From NCBI RefSeq assembly GCF_013337185.1, contig NZ_SWDE01000001.1:558001-622000 (forward strand): a stretch of 64,000 nt of DNA. Direction: 5' to 3'. Under the pieces are notes generated by a model. That model did not search any database. It was not told the origin of the DNA and saw only the letters and a program-made list of their open reading frames with translations. Shown one piece after another: positions 35,292 to 46,333 of the stretch; within the stretch, counting starts at the first letter, position 1; each line of letters opens with the position of its first letter. Position numbers and translations under genes: made by a program. This stretch comes from Serratia proteamaculans (GTDB lineage Bacteria > Pseudomonadota > Gammaproteobacteria > Enterobacterales > Enterobacteriaceae).

Positions 35292-37250
35292 ATGCACACT
35301 GCCGCCGGCCTGCTGCCAATCAAAGATGAGAGCGACCCGATCTTCAGCCTGCCGGAAGGGCCGGAGGCCGGTGAATGGGACAGCCTGTTTTGGCAAGGCT
35401 GGCAGGCATTTAACGAAGGGGGGCAGCCGGGCTGGATCCGCAAGTCAATCTTGCAATCATGGCGGCGCTCGCGTGAGTACGGTATTGATCCCGATGAGTT
35501 TGTCTATCACGCACCACCGGCAGAGCAACTACAGGCCATCCTGTTGCACAACGCCGGGCTGATTAGCGTGGCACGCAGCATCATGGAAAATCTGTTGGCC
35601 TACAACCCCGACGGCCACATCAACCTGACCGATGCCAACGGCGTCACCCTCCACTACTGCGGTGTGGACATGACGCCGGTCGGCAGTATTCTGCGTGAAG
35701 AGGTTCAGGGCACCAACTGCACCGCACGCTGCCTGCTGGAACAGCGCCTGGTGTATGTATTAAGCGGCGAAAACTGGAAGATGGGTCTGCGCCATCGCCA
35801 TCGCCAGTGCGCCGCCGCACCGGTACGTGACGCCGAGGGAACGATGATTGGCGTGCTGACCCTCACCGCTACGCCGGATAATTTCAATGCCCACACGCTG
35901 GGCACCGTGCAGGCAGCGGCGGAGGCCGTCGGTCAACAGCTCAAGCTACAGCGGCTGCTGGCCGAACAGCAGTCCATTTTGGAAACCCTGAATGAAGGCG
36001 TGATGGTTTGCGATCGTCAGGGCCGCCTGAAAACCGTCAATCGCTATGCCCGCCAGATTTTTGACGGTCTGGAGCCGGGCAACGAATCGATCGATGACCT
36101 GCTGCGCCCGCAGTCCGGCTCGCTGCTGACCATGCCATTTTGTAACGATCGTGAAATGGTGTTTATGCCAGCCGGTAAACCGGCCCTCTCCTGCGTGATT
36201 TCATTGATGCCCGCACCGGATGACGGTCGGGTGCTTTCAGTACGTGAGAATCAGCGTATCCGTGCCATTACCCGCCGCGTAATGGGGGTTAGCGCCAGCT
36301 ATACCTTTGAGATGATATATGGCCACTCCGGGCGGATGCGCGAGGCCATCATGCAGGCGCGCACCTGCAGCCGCAGTGACAGCACGGTACTGTTGACCGG
36401 CGAAAGCGGCACCGGCAAGGAGCTGTTTGCCCAGGCTATCCACAATGCCGGCGGACGTTGCAACGAACCCTTTGTCGCCGTCAACTGCGGTGCCTTACCG
36501 CGTGATTTGGTGCAGAGCGAACTCTTTGGTTATGTGGACGGTGCCTTTACCGGATCGCGCCGGGGAGGAGCCGCCGGCAAGTTCGAACTGGCGGACGGTG
36601 GCACCCTGCTGCTCGATGAAATTGGTGAAATGCCGCTGGAAGCACAAACCAGCCTGCTGCGCGTACTGCAGGAAAGCGAAGTGCTGCGCATTGGTGCGGC
36701 GCAGCCGGTAAAAGTGAATGTGCGCATCATTGCCGCCACCCATTGCGACTTGGTGCAAGCGGTGGAGACAGGCGCCTTTCGCCGCGATCTCTATTACCGT
36801 TTAAACGTGCTCTCGATCCCGGTTCCGCCACTGCGTGAACGCCGGGACGACATTGCCGGACTGGTCAACGGCTTTATTCACAAGCTCAGCACGCGGATGA
36901 AAAAAGTTCCGCCGCAGGTTTCACCACCGGCGATGGCCTGCCTCAACGCCTGGCATTGGCCGGGCAACGTGCGCGAGCTGGAAAACCTGGTGGAGCGGGT
37001 GGTGAACCTGTGTGAAGGATTACTGATTGACGTAGGTGACCTGCCTGAGGATATCCGGCGAACTGCCCCTGAACCGGCCCCTATTCCCTCAAGCCGGCTG
37101 GAAGACAATGAACGCGCTCATATCATTCAGGTGATTGAAGCCAATGGTGGCAATTTGAGGCAGGCCGCCCAGATGCTCGGGCTGTCGCGCACTACGCTGT
37201 ACAACAAAATCAATAAGTGGCAGATCGATTTGGCGCTGCTTCGCTCCTGA
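35292..37250 (+). CDS. Sigma-54-dependent enhancer-binding regulator (DhaR/AcoR-like)
   Basis: 652 residues. A GAF-like domain (about 75-210) and a PAS-like segment (around 225-330, LETLNEGVMVCDRQGRLKTVN) precede the AAA+ domain with Walker A GESGTGKE, Walker B LLLDEIGEMPLEA and arginine-rich sensor LRERRDD. The loop that touches sigma-54 reads GAFTGS in place of GAFTGA. A Fis helix-turn-helix ends the protein (LRQAAQMLGLSRTTLYNKI). It is divergent from the polyol operon, which has a sigma-54 promoter and palindromic sites between the genes, so activation of that operon is well supported. Confidence 0.9.
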   Translation: MHTAAGLLPIKDESDPIFSLPEGPEAGEWDSLFWQGWQAFNEGGQPGWIRKSILQSWRRSREYGIDPDEFVYHAPPAEQLQAILLHNAGLISVARSIMENLLAYNPDGHINLTDANGVTLHYCGVDMTPVGSILREEVQGTNCTARCLLEQRLVYVLSGENWKMGLRHRHRQCAAAPVRDAEGTMIGVLTLTATPDNFNAHTLGTVQAAAEAVGQQLKLQRLLAEQQSILETLNEGVMVCDRQGRLKTVNRYARQIFDGLEPGNESIDDLLRPQSGSLLTMPFCNDREMVFMPAGKPALSCVISLMPAPDDGRVLSVRENQRIRAITRRVMGVSASYTFEMIYGHSGRMREAIMQARTCSRSDSTVLLTGESGTGKELFAQAIHNAGGRCNEPFVAVNCGALPRDLVQSELFGYVDGAFTGSRRGGAAGKFELADGGTLLLDEIGEMPLEAQTSLLRVLQESEVLRIGAAQPVKVNVRIIAATHCDLVQAVETGAFRRDLYYRLNVLSIPVPPLRERRDDIAGLVNGFIHKLSTRMKKVPPQVSPPAMACLNAWHWPGNVRELENLVERVVNLCEGLLIDVGDLPEDIRRTAPEPAPIPSSRLEDNERAHIIQVIEANGGNLRQAAQMLGLSRTTLYNKINKWQIDLALLRS

Positions 37251-37294
37251 GTGCCCCGGAGCCAGGCAGTTTTGCGCTCTGGCAGCAGACCCGG

Positions 37295-38008
37295 TTATAT
37301 TTTTGTCTGATTAACGCGTGCGGACAGCTCCTGATGACTTTCCTTCCGCTCGCTGTATCTGTCAGCAAGATAGTCAGTCTGTCCCTTCAGCAGCAGGGTT
37401 ATTTTGAACAACTCCTCGGTGACATCGACGATGCGATCGTACCAGGAAGAGGGTTTCATCCGCCCGTTATCATCGAACTCCTGCCAGGCTTTCGCCACTG
37501 AGGATTGGTTGGGAATAGTGAACATCCGCATCCATCGGCCAAGAATGCGCATCTGATTCACGGCATTGAATGACTGCGAACCGCCGCAGACCTGCATCAC
37601 TGCCAGTGTTTTGCCCTGAGATGGGCGAACAGCGCCTTCACTTAACGGGATCCAGTCAATCTGGGCCTTCATCACTGAACTCATCGCACCATGTCTCTCA
37701 GGAGAACTCCAGACCATCCCCTCACACCATCTGACCAGTTCGCGCAGCTCAGCGACTTTCGGATGTGTTTCTGGCGCATCGTCAGGCAGCGGCAGACCCG
37801 ATGGGTTAAAGGTTTTGACTTCGGCGCCCAACGCGGTCAGCAGGCGCCCTGCCTCCTCAGCAGCAAAACGACTGTATGAACGCTCTCTTACCGAACCATA
37901 CAGGATCAGGATCCGTGGTGGCTCTTGCAGATGCAGACGCTCGGCAATCTGCTTATCAAAGCACTCTTCGTTCAGGGCCGGAAATTGCTCCACTTTTTTG
38001 TTCCTCAT
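37295..38008 (-). CDS. arsH: Arsenical resistance flavoprotein ArsH
   Basis: 237 residues. NADPH-dependent FMN reductase fold with [21 protein letters not shown], split here as the FMN phosphate loop, then [20 protein letters not shown] and [14 protein letters not shown], as in ArsH of Yersinia and Sinorhizobium. ArsH oxidises trivalent organoarsenicals. It is divergent from arsRBC across a palindromic operator, an arrangement known from Yersinia arsHRBC. Confidence 0.95.
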   Translation of the reverse strand: MRNKKVEQFPALNEECFDKQIAERLHLQEPPRILILYGSVRERSYSRFAAEEAGRLLTALGAEVKTFNPSGLPLPDDAPETHPKVAELRELVRWCEGMVWSSPERHGAMSSVMKAQIDWIPLSEGAVRPSQGKTLAVMQVCGGSQSFNAVNQMRILGRWMRMFTIPNQSSVAKAWQEFDDNGRMKPSSWYDRIVDVTEELFKITLLLKGQTDYLADRYSERKESHQELSARVNQTKI

Positions 38009-38037
38009 TATTTACACGCGGTGATTTAAAATTTAAT

Positions 38038-38057
38038 ACATATGAATTATCATATGT
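38038..38057. promoter_or_regulatory. Probable ArsR operator
   Basis: ACATATGA-ATTA-TCATATGT is a perfect 20-bp dyad between the divergent arsH and arsR. It sits 26 bp upstream of the arsR ATG, in the position of known ArsR sites. Confidence 0.65.
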
Positions 38058-38083
38058 GTAATTTAAACGCATTGAGGTCCAAA

Positions 38084-38404
38084 ATGCTACAGCCTGTTCA
38101 ACTTTTCAAAATTTTGTCGGATGAAACACGACTGGCCATCATTATGCTTCTCAGAGAGTCGGGAGAGCTGTGCGTTTGTGATATCTGCGGGGCTACTTCA
38201 GAGTCACAGCCTAAGATATCCCGCCACATGGCGATATTACGCAATGCAGGGCTGGTCATTGATCGCCGTGAAGGAAAATGGATCCACTATCGACTCTCGC
38301 CCCATATCCCTGCCTGGGCGGCAGAGACCATCACGGCTTCCTGGCAGTGCCTGCGTGAAGATGTTCGTGGATGGCTGGCACAATCAGCGACATCCTCCTG
38401 TTAA
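38084..38404 (+). CDS. arsR: Arsenic-responsive repressor ArsR
   Basis: About 106 residues from the ATG at 38084, which has GAGG upstream; an in-frame ATG at 38042 falls inside the operator. The As(III) site is ELCVCDIC (C30, C32, C35), followed by the winged helix SQPKISRHMAILRNAGLVIDRREGK, given here in two family parts. It represses the ars genes until arsenite or antimonite binds. Confidence 0.93.
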   Translation: MLQPVQLFKILSDETRLAIIMLLRESGELCVCDICGATSESQPKISRHMAILRNAGLVIDRREGKWIHYRLSPHIPAWAAETITASWQCLREDVRGWLAQSATSSC

Positions 38405-38448
38405 GCCATAGGAACACATTGCTTTAATCATATATAACGGAGTCTGAT

Positions 38449-39738
38449 ATGTTACTGGCAGGGAGTATTTTTTTACTGACGCTGATTCTGGTCATCTGGC
38501 AGCCCAGAGGGCTCAGCATTGGCTGGAGTGCGAGTATTGGCGCCGTGCTGGCATTGCTCTTTGGCGTCATCCACCTTAATGACATTCCTGTCGTGTGGAA
38601 TATCGTCTGGAATGCCACGGCAACCTTTATTGCGGTGATCATCATCAGCCTGCTGCTCGACGAGTCGGGCTTCTTTGAGTGGGCCGCACTGCATGTTTCC
38701 CGCTGGGGCAATGGGCGAGGACGTTTGCTTTTCACCTGGATTATATTGCTGGGTGCGACGGTCGCAGCGCTGTTCGCCAACGATGGTGCAGCACTTATCC
38801 TGACGCCCATCGTCATTGCCATGTTGCTCGCGCTGGGTTTCAGTAAAGGAACAACGCTGGCCTTCGTTATGGCAGCCGGATTTATCGCGGATACCGCCAG
38901 TTTGCCGCTTATCGTTTCAAACCTGGTGAATATTGTCTCTGCTGACTTTTTCCAGCTCGGTTTTACGGAATATGCGTCGGTCATGATCCCCGTAGATATT
39001 GCCGCTATTATCGCTACGCTGGTCATGCTGCATCTCTTTTTCCGCAAGGATATCCCGGCGACCTACGACGTAGCGTTACTGAAGACACCTGCCAGCGCCA
39101 TTAAAGACCCGGCAACCTTTAAAGCCGGCTGGATTGTCCTTGTGCTGCTGCTGGCGGGGTTTTTCGTTCTTGAGCCGTTAGGGATCCCCGTCAGTGCGAT
39201 CGCCGCAGCTGGCGCTGTTGTCCTGTTTGCCGTGGCGAAAAAAGGCCATGCCATTAATACCGGGAAAGTGTTGCGAGGGGCACCCTGGCAGATCGTTGTC
39301 TTCTCTCTGGGGATGTACCTGGTGGTCTACGGACTGCGAAATGCGGGGCTGACGGAATATCTTTCCCGTGTTCTCAATCTGCTGGCAAATGAAGGACTAT
39401 GGGCTGCAACATTGGGCACCGGCTTCCTGACGGCATTGTTGTCGTCAGTCATGAATAATATGCCTACCGTGCTGATTGGCGCATTGTCGATTGACGGGAG
39501 CACGGCTACCGGCGTCATCAAAGAAGCCATGGTTTATGCCAACATCATTGGCTGCGATTTAGGTCCAAAAATCACCCCTATTGGCAGCCTCGCCACCCTG
39601 CTGTGGCTTCATGTGCTTTCACAAAAAAATATGACGATCACCTGGGGATATTACTTCCGCACCGGCATCGTCATGACCCTGCCCGTTCTGTTTGTCACCC
39701 TGGCCGCGCTGGCGTTGCGGCTCTCCGTTACTTTCTAA
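38449..39738 (+). CDS. arsB: Arsenite/antimonite efflux permease ArsB
   Basis: 429 residues, exactly the length of E. coli ArsB, with about 12 membrane helices. Stretches such as [21 protein letters not shown] and [19 protein letters not shown], shown as short family blocks, match ArsB. It exports As(OH)3 using the proton gradient, 44 bp after arsR. Confidence 0.95.
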   Translation: MLLAGSIFLLTLILVIWQPRGLSIGWSASIGAVLALLFGVIHLNDIPVVWNIVWNATATFIAVIIISLLLDESGFFEWAALHVSRWGNGRGRLLFTWIILLGATVAALFANDGAALILTPIVIAMLLALGFSKGTTLAFVMAAGFIADTASLPLIVSNLVNIVSADFFQLGFTEYASVMIPVDIAAIIATLVMLHLFFRKDIPATYDVALLKTPASAIKDPATFKAGWIVLVLLLAGFFVLEPLGIPVSAIAAAGAVVLFAVAKKGHAINTGKVLRGAPWQIVVFSLGMYLVVYGLRNAGLTEYLSRVLNLLANEGLWAATLGTGFLTALLSSVMNNMPTVLIGALSIDGSTATGVIKEAMVYANIIGCDLGPKITPIGSLATLLWLHVLSQKNMTITWGYYFRTGIVMTLPVLFVTLAALALRLSVTF

Positions 39739-39750
39739 TGAGATACCGAT

Positions 39751-40182
39751 ATGAGCAACATTGTCATCTATCACAACCCGGCCTGCGGCACTTCACGTAA
39801 CACGCTGGAGATGATCCGCAACAGCGGTAACGAACCGACGATTATTTATTATCTCGACACACCACCTTCACATGATGAACTGGTTCAACTTATTGCGGAT
39901 ATGGGAATTACCGTCCGTGCGTTGCTACGCAAAAACGTTGAACCCTATGAGCAGCTGGGCCTTGATAATGAATTATTGACGGACGAGCAGTTGATTGAAT
40001 TTATGCTTCAGTATCCGATCCTGATCAACCGCCCCATCGTCGTCACCCCGACCGGAACCCGATTGTGCCGCCCTTCCGAAGTGGTGTTGGATATCCTCCC
40101 AGAGCCGCAACAGGCCGCATTCACCAAAGAAGACGGTGAAAAGGTAATTGACCAGGCGGGCAATAGAATCAAGCCGGAGTAA
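39751..40182 (+). CDS. arsC: Glutaredoxin-dependent arsenate reductase ArsC
   Basis: 143 residues (E. coli ArsC 141). Catalytic Cys12 in HNPACGTSRN and the arginines in LLRKN, NRPIVV and GTRLCRP, which match R60, R94 and R107 of the R773 enzyme. It reduces arsenate to arsenite for export by ArsB. It starts 12 bp after arsB. Confidence 0.95.
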   Translation: MSNIVIYHNPACGTSRNTLEMIRNSGNEPTIIYYLDTPPSHDELVQLIADMGITVRALLRKNVEPYEQLGLDNELLTDEQLIEFMLQYPILINRPIVVTPTGTRLCRPSEVVLDILPEPQQAAFTKEDGEKVIDQAGNRIKPE

Positions 40183-40194
40183 AGACCTTAAAAG

Positions 40195-40217
40195 CACGGT
40201 GGGCGTAACCCACCGTG
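40195..40217. terminator. Hairpin between convergent arsC and serralysin genes
   Basis: A perfect 9-bp stem (CACGGTGGG / CCCACCGTG) with a 5-nt loop. On the minus strand it is followed by CTTTTAAGG, so it better serves the serralysin transcript, 6 bp after that stop. Confidence 0.65.
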
Positions 40218-40223
40218 ACTGAT

Positions 40224-41717
<1,494 letters not shown>

Positions 41718-41935
41718 TCATTTCCGTTATATAGAAATAAAATTTCGATATATAGAATTACCGCAACATCATATCGCAGCATTTAAATGCTAGTATGATT
41801 TTCAGATAGCTCAATATATTTTGATGAAATAATTTATCGCGGAGTAATCATCTTTTTAATATCTAATTATTAGTGCGAATAAGCCAACGCCGCCGACCAG
41901 GGATAATCCAGGGAGTTGCCCCTCAATCGCGCCAC

Positions 41936-41966
41936 TTGCCAGTTGCCAGGCCTGTTGCGCTATACT
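41936..41966 (+). promoter_or_regulatory. Candidate promoter of yqhA
   Basis: TTGCCA (41936-41941) and TATACT (41961-41966) are spaced 19 bp apart, in the 297-bp AT-rich gap before yqhA. The -10 is good; the spacer is long. Confidence 0.4.
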
Positions 41967-41984
41967 GTGGCCCACTTTTTGTAA

Positions 41985-42494
<510 letters not shown>

Positions 42495-42660
42495 TCCCCC
42501 GTTAGCCGTCACCCTCTGCTGGCGGCTAACCACCCACCCCGTTAAAATCTAATATTAATCAGCATATTGAGTCATATTTTAAACTTCCATTTTTAGTGAC
42601 GTTGTCACCAAGAAACCTTTATCCGCTTATAGGCCTAATTTCACTTGGTGCATCCAATGA

Positions 42661-42682
42661 TAATAACATTATAATGTTATTA
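42661..42682. promoter_or_regulatory. 22-bp perfect palindrome, probable operator
   Basis: TAATAACATT-AT-AATGTTATTA is a perfect palindrome in the 254-bp gap before the FabZ-like gene, 66 bp before its start. No regulator gene is adjacent; the RHH protein at 44087 is the nearest DNA-binding candidate. Confidence 0.55.
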
Positions 42683-42748
42683 CACTTCGACAGGCACAGA
42701 CGCCGGCACAAGCTGAGCTTTGTCCCGCTGACAGGACCCTAATCAATC

Positions 42749-43204
42749 ATGCCGCTCAATGGTAAACCACTACAGTTTCAGGATGTTCAATCCATCCTGC
42801 CGCACCGCTTCCCCTGTCTGCTGGTTGACCGCATTGTGCCTGACGGCACTGCCGTGGCCGAAGGCCGCTTGAGTGCCATCAAAAATATCACTGCCAATGA
42901 ACCGACCTTCTGGACTGGCCACCACCAGACCACGGTGTTTCCCGGCATATTAATGGTGGAGGCGCTGGCACAGACCACTGGCTTGTTGGCTCATTATTTT
43001 CTCAGCCCGCTATTACCCGGCGAACATTACTATTTTGCCGCCATTCATCACGCTCGTTTCTATCGCTCGGCACGGCCTGGCGATCAGCTTCGTATGGATG
43101 TCGCCTTTGTTAGGCAGCGCTCCGGCCTTGCCCGCTTTACCGGCCGTGCCACGGTCAATGGCCGCCGCATCTGTACCGCCGAGTTTATGTGCGCTCGGAA
43201 GTAA
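42749..43204 (+). CDS. FabZ-like 3-hydroxyacyl-ACP dehydratase (paralog outside the lpx cluster)
   Basis: 151 residues with a hotdog fold. FabZ motifs are LPHRFPCLLVDRI, the catalytic His in WTGHHQTTVFPG, and the Glu in LMVEALAQTTG. It stands apart from fabZ of lipid A synthesis, with an altered loop (HHQTTV where FabZ has HFPGxPV). It may act in a secondary acyl pathway. It is followed 37 bp later by the spermidine-synthase-like gene. Confidence 0.8.
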   Translation: MPLNGKPLQFQDVQSILPHRFPCLLVDRIVPDGTAVAEGRLSAIKNITANEPTFWTGHHQTTVFPGILMVEALAQTTGLLAHYFLSPLLPGEHYYFAAIHHARFYRSARPGDQLRMDVAFVRQRSGLARFTGRATVNGRRICTAEFMCARK

Positions 43205-43241
43205 CACCGCAGTTTTCTGATGGAGGCTTAAAGAAATTACT

Positions 43242-44030
43242 ATGTCTATGGTTGATAAATTGCTTAATAGCCTGGATTTTTCTCCTCGCGGCCAGGTGAT
43301 TGCCCGCAAGCAAGACCACTGCGGTGAAATTATTGTCTCTGACCACAAGGGCTACCGAACCCTGCGTTTTGACGGTATTTGCGAGCAGAGCAAAATGTGC
43401 ATCGACGCGCCACAGGTACCGGTTCACAACTACATCAAAACCATGCTGATGGCGGTGGCCTGGCAGCCACCTTCGGCAGCGCTGATCCTCGGACTGGGTG
43501 GCGGCGGTCTGGTGCGGGCATTGCATGCCTATGACGCCAATATGCTGCTGGAAGTGGTAGAACTGCGCGAGGCGGTGGTCTCTGTTGCGCAGAGTTATTT
43601 CACCTTACCCACCGACGAAAAGGTTGTCTTGCGCGTTGCTGACGCGGGCGATTTTTTACGTGCCCCGGTAACCCGGCAGTATGATCTGATTTTTTCCGAC
43701 CTCTACAGCGCCTTCAGCATGGATCCGCAACAGGGGACGCAAAGCTTTCTTCAGCGGTGTGCCGGACGGCTTTCACCACAAGGTTGGCTGGTGCTGAACT
43801 ACCATGAAGTGCCCGATGAAGATTCACTGCTGTACCACAGTTTGCACCGGGTGTTTAACAGCGTGTTGTACTGCGTTGCGCCCAGCGGCAACGTGATTAT
43901 CTATGCCACATTGGCTGAAATCGAGACGCCGCTAAACCTGCTGCGCCGCCTTAGTGCCGAAGTCGGGCCGAGTTTTAACTGTGACCTCGGTTACCTGTCA
44001 CGCAAGATTGAACGCTTGCACTTTAGCTGA
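43242..44030 (+). CDS. Spermidine synthase-like SAM-fold protein
   Basis: 262 residues. The glycine-rich loop LILGLGGGGLVRAL and VVELREAVV are the SpeE/methyltransferase Rossmann signatures, and FSDLYSAFSM sits where SpeE has its catalytic Asp region. Many such proteins do not make spermidine, so the substrate is open. There is no SpeD gene nearby. Confidence 0.7.
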   Translation: MSMVDKLLNSLDFSPRGQVIARKQDHCGEIIVSDHKGYRTLRFDGICEQSKMCIDAPQVPVHNYIKTMLMAVAWQPPSAALILGLGGGGLVRALHAYDANMLLEVVELREAVVSVAQSYFTLPTDEKVVLRVADAGDFLRAPVTRQYDLIFSDLYSAFSMDPQQGTQSFLQRCAGRLSPQGWLVLNYHEVPDEDSLLYHSLHRVFNSVLYCVAPSGNVIIYATLAEIETPLNLLRRLSAEVGPSFNCDLGYLSRKIERLHFS

Positions 44031-44086
44031 GCCGGTAGGGCCATTTCACTATTATCATTTGATTATTATTCTCTGGAGTCACCATC

Positions 44087-44281
44087 ATGGAAAAGAAAAC
44101 GGCGCGCCTGACCGTACTCATTGATCCTGATAAGAAAAAAGCGTTGGAAGAGCTGTGTTTGCAGCAGGACGTCACCCCTTCCCAGGTGATCCGCCAGCTG
44201 ATACGCGACTATCTGCATAAACATCAGGTGGAATATCCAAGCCAGCCGACCCACTCGAATCCGCGCGTGGATAACGTCTGA
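44087..44281 (+). CDS. Ribbon-helix-helix (CopG-like) small DNA-binding protein
   Basis: 64 residues. A strand RLTVLIDPDKKKALEELC leads into SQVIRQLIRDYLHKHQ, the ribbon-helix-helix pattern. It is preceded by GGAG. It has no toxin gene partner, so I do not call it an antitoxin. Confidence 0.75.
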   Translation: MEKKTARLTVLIDPDKKKALEELCLQQDVTPSQVIRQLIRDYLHKHQVEYPSQPTHSNPRVDNV

Positions 44282-44284
44282 AGT

Positions 44285-44311
44285 CAGATGGCGCAAGATT
44301 CGCGCCATCTG
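44285..44311. terminator. Hairpin after the RHH gene
   Basis: A perfect 10-bp stem (CAGATGGCGC / GCGCCATCTG) with a 7-nt loop, between convergent genes. There is no T-run on the plus strand. Confidence 0.45.
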
Positions 44312-44327
44312 TAACTGCTACGGTGAT

Positions 44328-45542
44328 TTACCCCTTGCGTGCCTCGGCGGAAAAACCATGCCGTTTGGCCGCTATCGTGAGCGCCAACCCTCCCAGCACC
44401 AACACCAGCGATGCCCATGGGAAGGACACCGCCCCGAAGTGGTCAAGCAACAAACCGCCAAAAATACCGCCGACAGCAATGGCGCTGTTCCAAATGACGA
44501 CGTTCATCGCCAGCGCGGCATCCGCCCCCTCGCCGGCAGTGTCCGCCAGTGCAGTTTGCAATAACGTCGCCGCCCCGCCAAAACTCAACCCCCACAGCCC
44601 CATCCCCACATAGATCGCAGTCGCGGAGTGAATACCAATACCCAACAGCAACGTCGTCACGGCGAACAACGCCAGGCTGGCCAGCACGGCCTTTCGCAAA
44701 TGGCGATCAACCACCCGGCCGGTAAACCAAATCCCCGCCAGCGCCGCCAGACCAAAAACAAGTAACACCGCATCAACCTGACTGGCCAATCCGGCCGGCG
44801 TCACCAAAGGGGCAACGTAAGTGTAGAGAATGTTATGCGCAAACATCCACAGCATAACGACGCCCAAGACCGACCTGACACCCGGAGTGATCAGCACCTT
44901 ATACAGCGGCATTCGCTGAGTACCCGCCTGGCCAGGATAATCCGGCACCTTTGCCAACACCCAAACGATTAACGTTAGTGTCATCAATGACATCACACCA
45001 AAAGCACTGCGCCAACCCACCACCGTTCCCAGCCATGTTCCCAGTGGGACCCCCAGCGAAAGCGCTATTGGCGCACCCACCATAGCGACCGCCATGGCTT
45101 TTCCCTGCAGATGAGGCGCCACCATGCGGCGAGCATAACCGGCAAGCAGGCTCCAGGCCAACCCTGCCGCCGCCCCGGCAAAAAAACGCGCGGCCAGCGT
45201 GACAACATAGCTGGAGGAAAGCGCTGTGACCGTGTTGAAAACAAAAAAACCGCCAATGGTCAGCAACAAAACACTGCGTCGACGCCAGCGTTGAGTGGCA
45301 AGCGTCAGGGGTATGGCCGCCAGTACAGAACCCAGCGCGTAGGCGGTAATCATCTGTCCTACCAGTGAAGGCGATACCTGCAGGCCGGGAACGATCAGCG
45401 GCAGCAAACCGGCGGGTAAGGTTTCGGTGGCAATACAGATAAAACCTGTCATGGCCAATGCCAGTAGCGCCGCCATCGGCAAACGCTGCGCCTGTTCGGG
45501 TATATCCCCTTCTACAGTGCAATTGATTGGGGTCTGGCTCAT
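44328..45542 (-). CDS. MFS drug-efflux-type transporter
   Basis: About 404 residues from the ATG at 45542, with TGAGG upstream; an in-frame extension to 45611 runs through operator DNA and is unlikely. It has about 12 helices with the DHA1 loop ATQRWRRRSVLLLTIGG and the antiporter-type segment GLAWSLLAGYARR. The likely function is proton-driven export of a small molecule. It is divergent from a TetR gene, with three copies of one palindrome in between. Confidence 0.85.
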   Translation of the reverse strand: MSQTPINCTVEGDIPEQAQRLPMAALLALAMTGFICIATETLPAGLLPLIVPGLQVSPSLVGQMITAYALGSVLAAIPLTLATQRWRRRSVLLLTIGGFFVFNTVTALSSSYVVTLAARFFAGAAAGLAWSLLAGYARRMVAPHLQGKAMAVAMVGAPIALSLGVPLGTWLGTVVGWRSAFGVMSLMTLTLIVWVLAKVPDYPGQAGTQRMPLYKVLITPGVRSVLGVVMLWMFAHNILYTYVAPLVTPAGLASQVDAVLLVFGLAALAGIWFTGRVVDRHLRKAVLASLALFAVTTLLLGIGIHSATAIYVGMGLWGLSFGGAATLLQTALADTAGEGADAALAMNVVIWNSAIAVGGIFGGLLLDHFGAVSFPWASLVLVLGGLALTIAAKRHGFSAEARKG

Positions 45543-45556
45543 CAATAACCTCATTA

Positions 45557-45695
45557 TGTATCGATCGGTATAAATGTGGGCGATACTTACCCGTCCCCGT
45601 GAGCGCATCACGAGAATTGATTTATGTATCGAGTGGTATAATAATGCTAAGCGGGTATCATCTGAGTGTCAATGATATTTATACCGATCGGTATA
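45557..45695. promoter_or_regulatory. Three TetR-operator-like palindromes
   Basis: Perfect copy TATACCGATCGGTATA at 45680-45695; variants TGTATCGATCGGTATA at 45557-45572 (two changes) and TGTATCGAGTGGTATA at 45625-45640 (three changes). One lies near each divergent start and one between them. Confidence 0.8.
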
Positions 45696-45718
45696 TAATT
45701 AAAAATCTGGAGACAGCT

Positions 45719-46333
45719 ATGGCACAAATAGGCCGCCCTCGCCGCTTTGATCGCGACCAGGCCGTGCAGCAGGCGCTGCATCTGTTCTGGCAGCACGGTT
45801 ATGAGTCCACCTCTCTGGCACAGCTGAAGGCACAGATTGGTGGCGGCATTACCGCACCCAGTTTTTATGCCGCCTTTGGTTCCAAAGAGGCACTGTTCAA
45901 CGAGACGGTGTCCTGCTATCTCAATAGCTATGGACGGGTGAATGATGCGTTGTGGGATGATTCGCTGCCACCCAGAGAAGCGATTGAAACTTCCTTGCGC
46001 CGCTCGGTCAAGATGCAATGCGAAGACCACCATCCCAAAGGCTGCATGGTGGCTTTGGCGGTAATGTCCGGCGGTTCTGATGAGCATGCCGCGGTGCTGA
46101 AACCACTGACAGACTCACGCCAACGAACGTTGAAGGGTTTTAGTCGCTGCATTCAACGAGGCATAGCAAGCGGCGAGTTAAGAAAACAGATTGACCCTGC
46201 TGTTATCGCCACGCTGTTCGACAGCTTCCTTTTGGGCGTTTCAACGCTTGCAAGGGATGGCGTCGACTACAGCGTGCTGGATAACGCCGTCACGGCATTG
46301 ATGACGGTTTGGGATGTTAATAGTCATGCCTGA
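45719..46333 (+). CDS. TetR/AcrR-family repressor
   Basis: 204 residues from the ATG at 45719. The helix-turn-helix runs through ALHLFWQHGYESTSLAQLKA and PSFYAAFGSKEALFNETV, and the C-terminal ligand domain resembles those of YxaF-type TetRs (GCMVALAVMSGG). It probably represses itself and the divergent MFS gene through the three palindromes. Confidence 0.9.
   Translation: MAQIGRPRRFDRDQAVQQALHLFWQHGYESTSLAQLKAQIGGGITAPSFYAAFGSKEALFNETVSCYLNSYGRVNDALWDDSLPPREAIETSLRRSVKMQCEDHHPKGCMVALAVMSGGSDEHAAVLKPLTDSRQRTLKGFSRCIQRGIASGELRKQIDPAVIATLFDSFLLGVSTLARDGVDYSVLDNAVTALMTVWDVNSHA

Noticed and set aside
42501-42530. GTTAGCCG...CGGCTAAC inverted repeat after yqhA as a terminator
   Set aside because: The loop is 14 nt and no T-run follows; too weak to call.
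44087-44281. RHH protein as the antitoxin of a toxin-antitoxin pair
   Set aside because: No toxin-like gene is adjacent; the neighbours are an enzyme-like gene and a convergent transporter.
45543-45611. N-terminal extension of the MFS protein (to 45611)
   Set aside because: It would run through operator DNA, lacks a ribosome site, and the ATG at 45542 has a good TGAGG.
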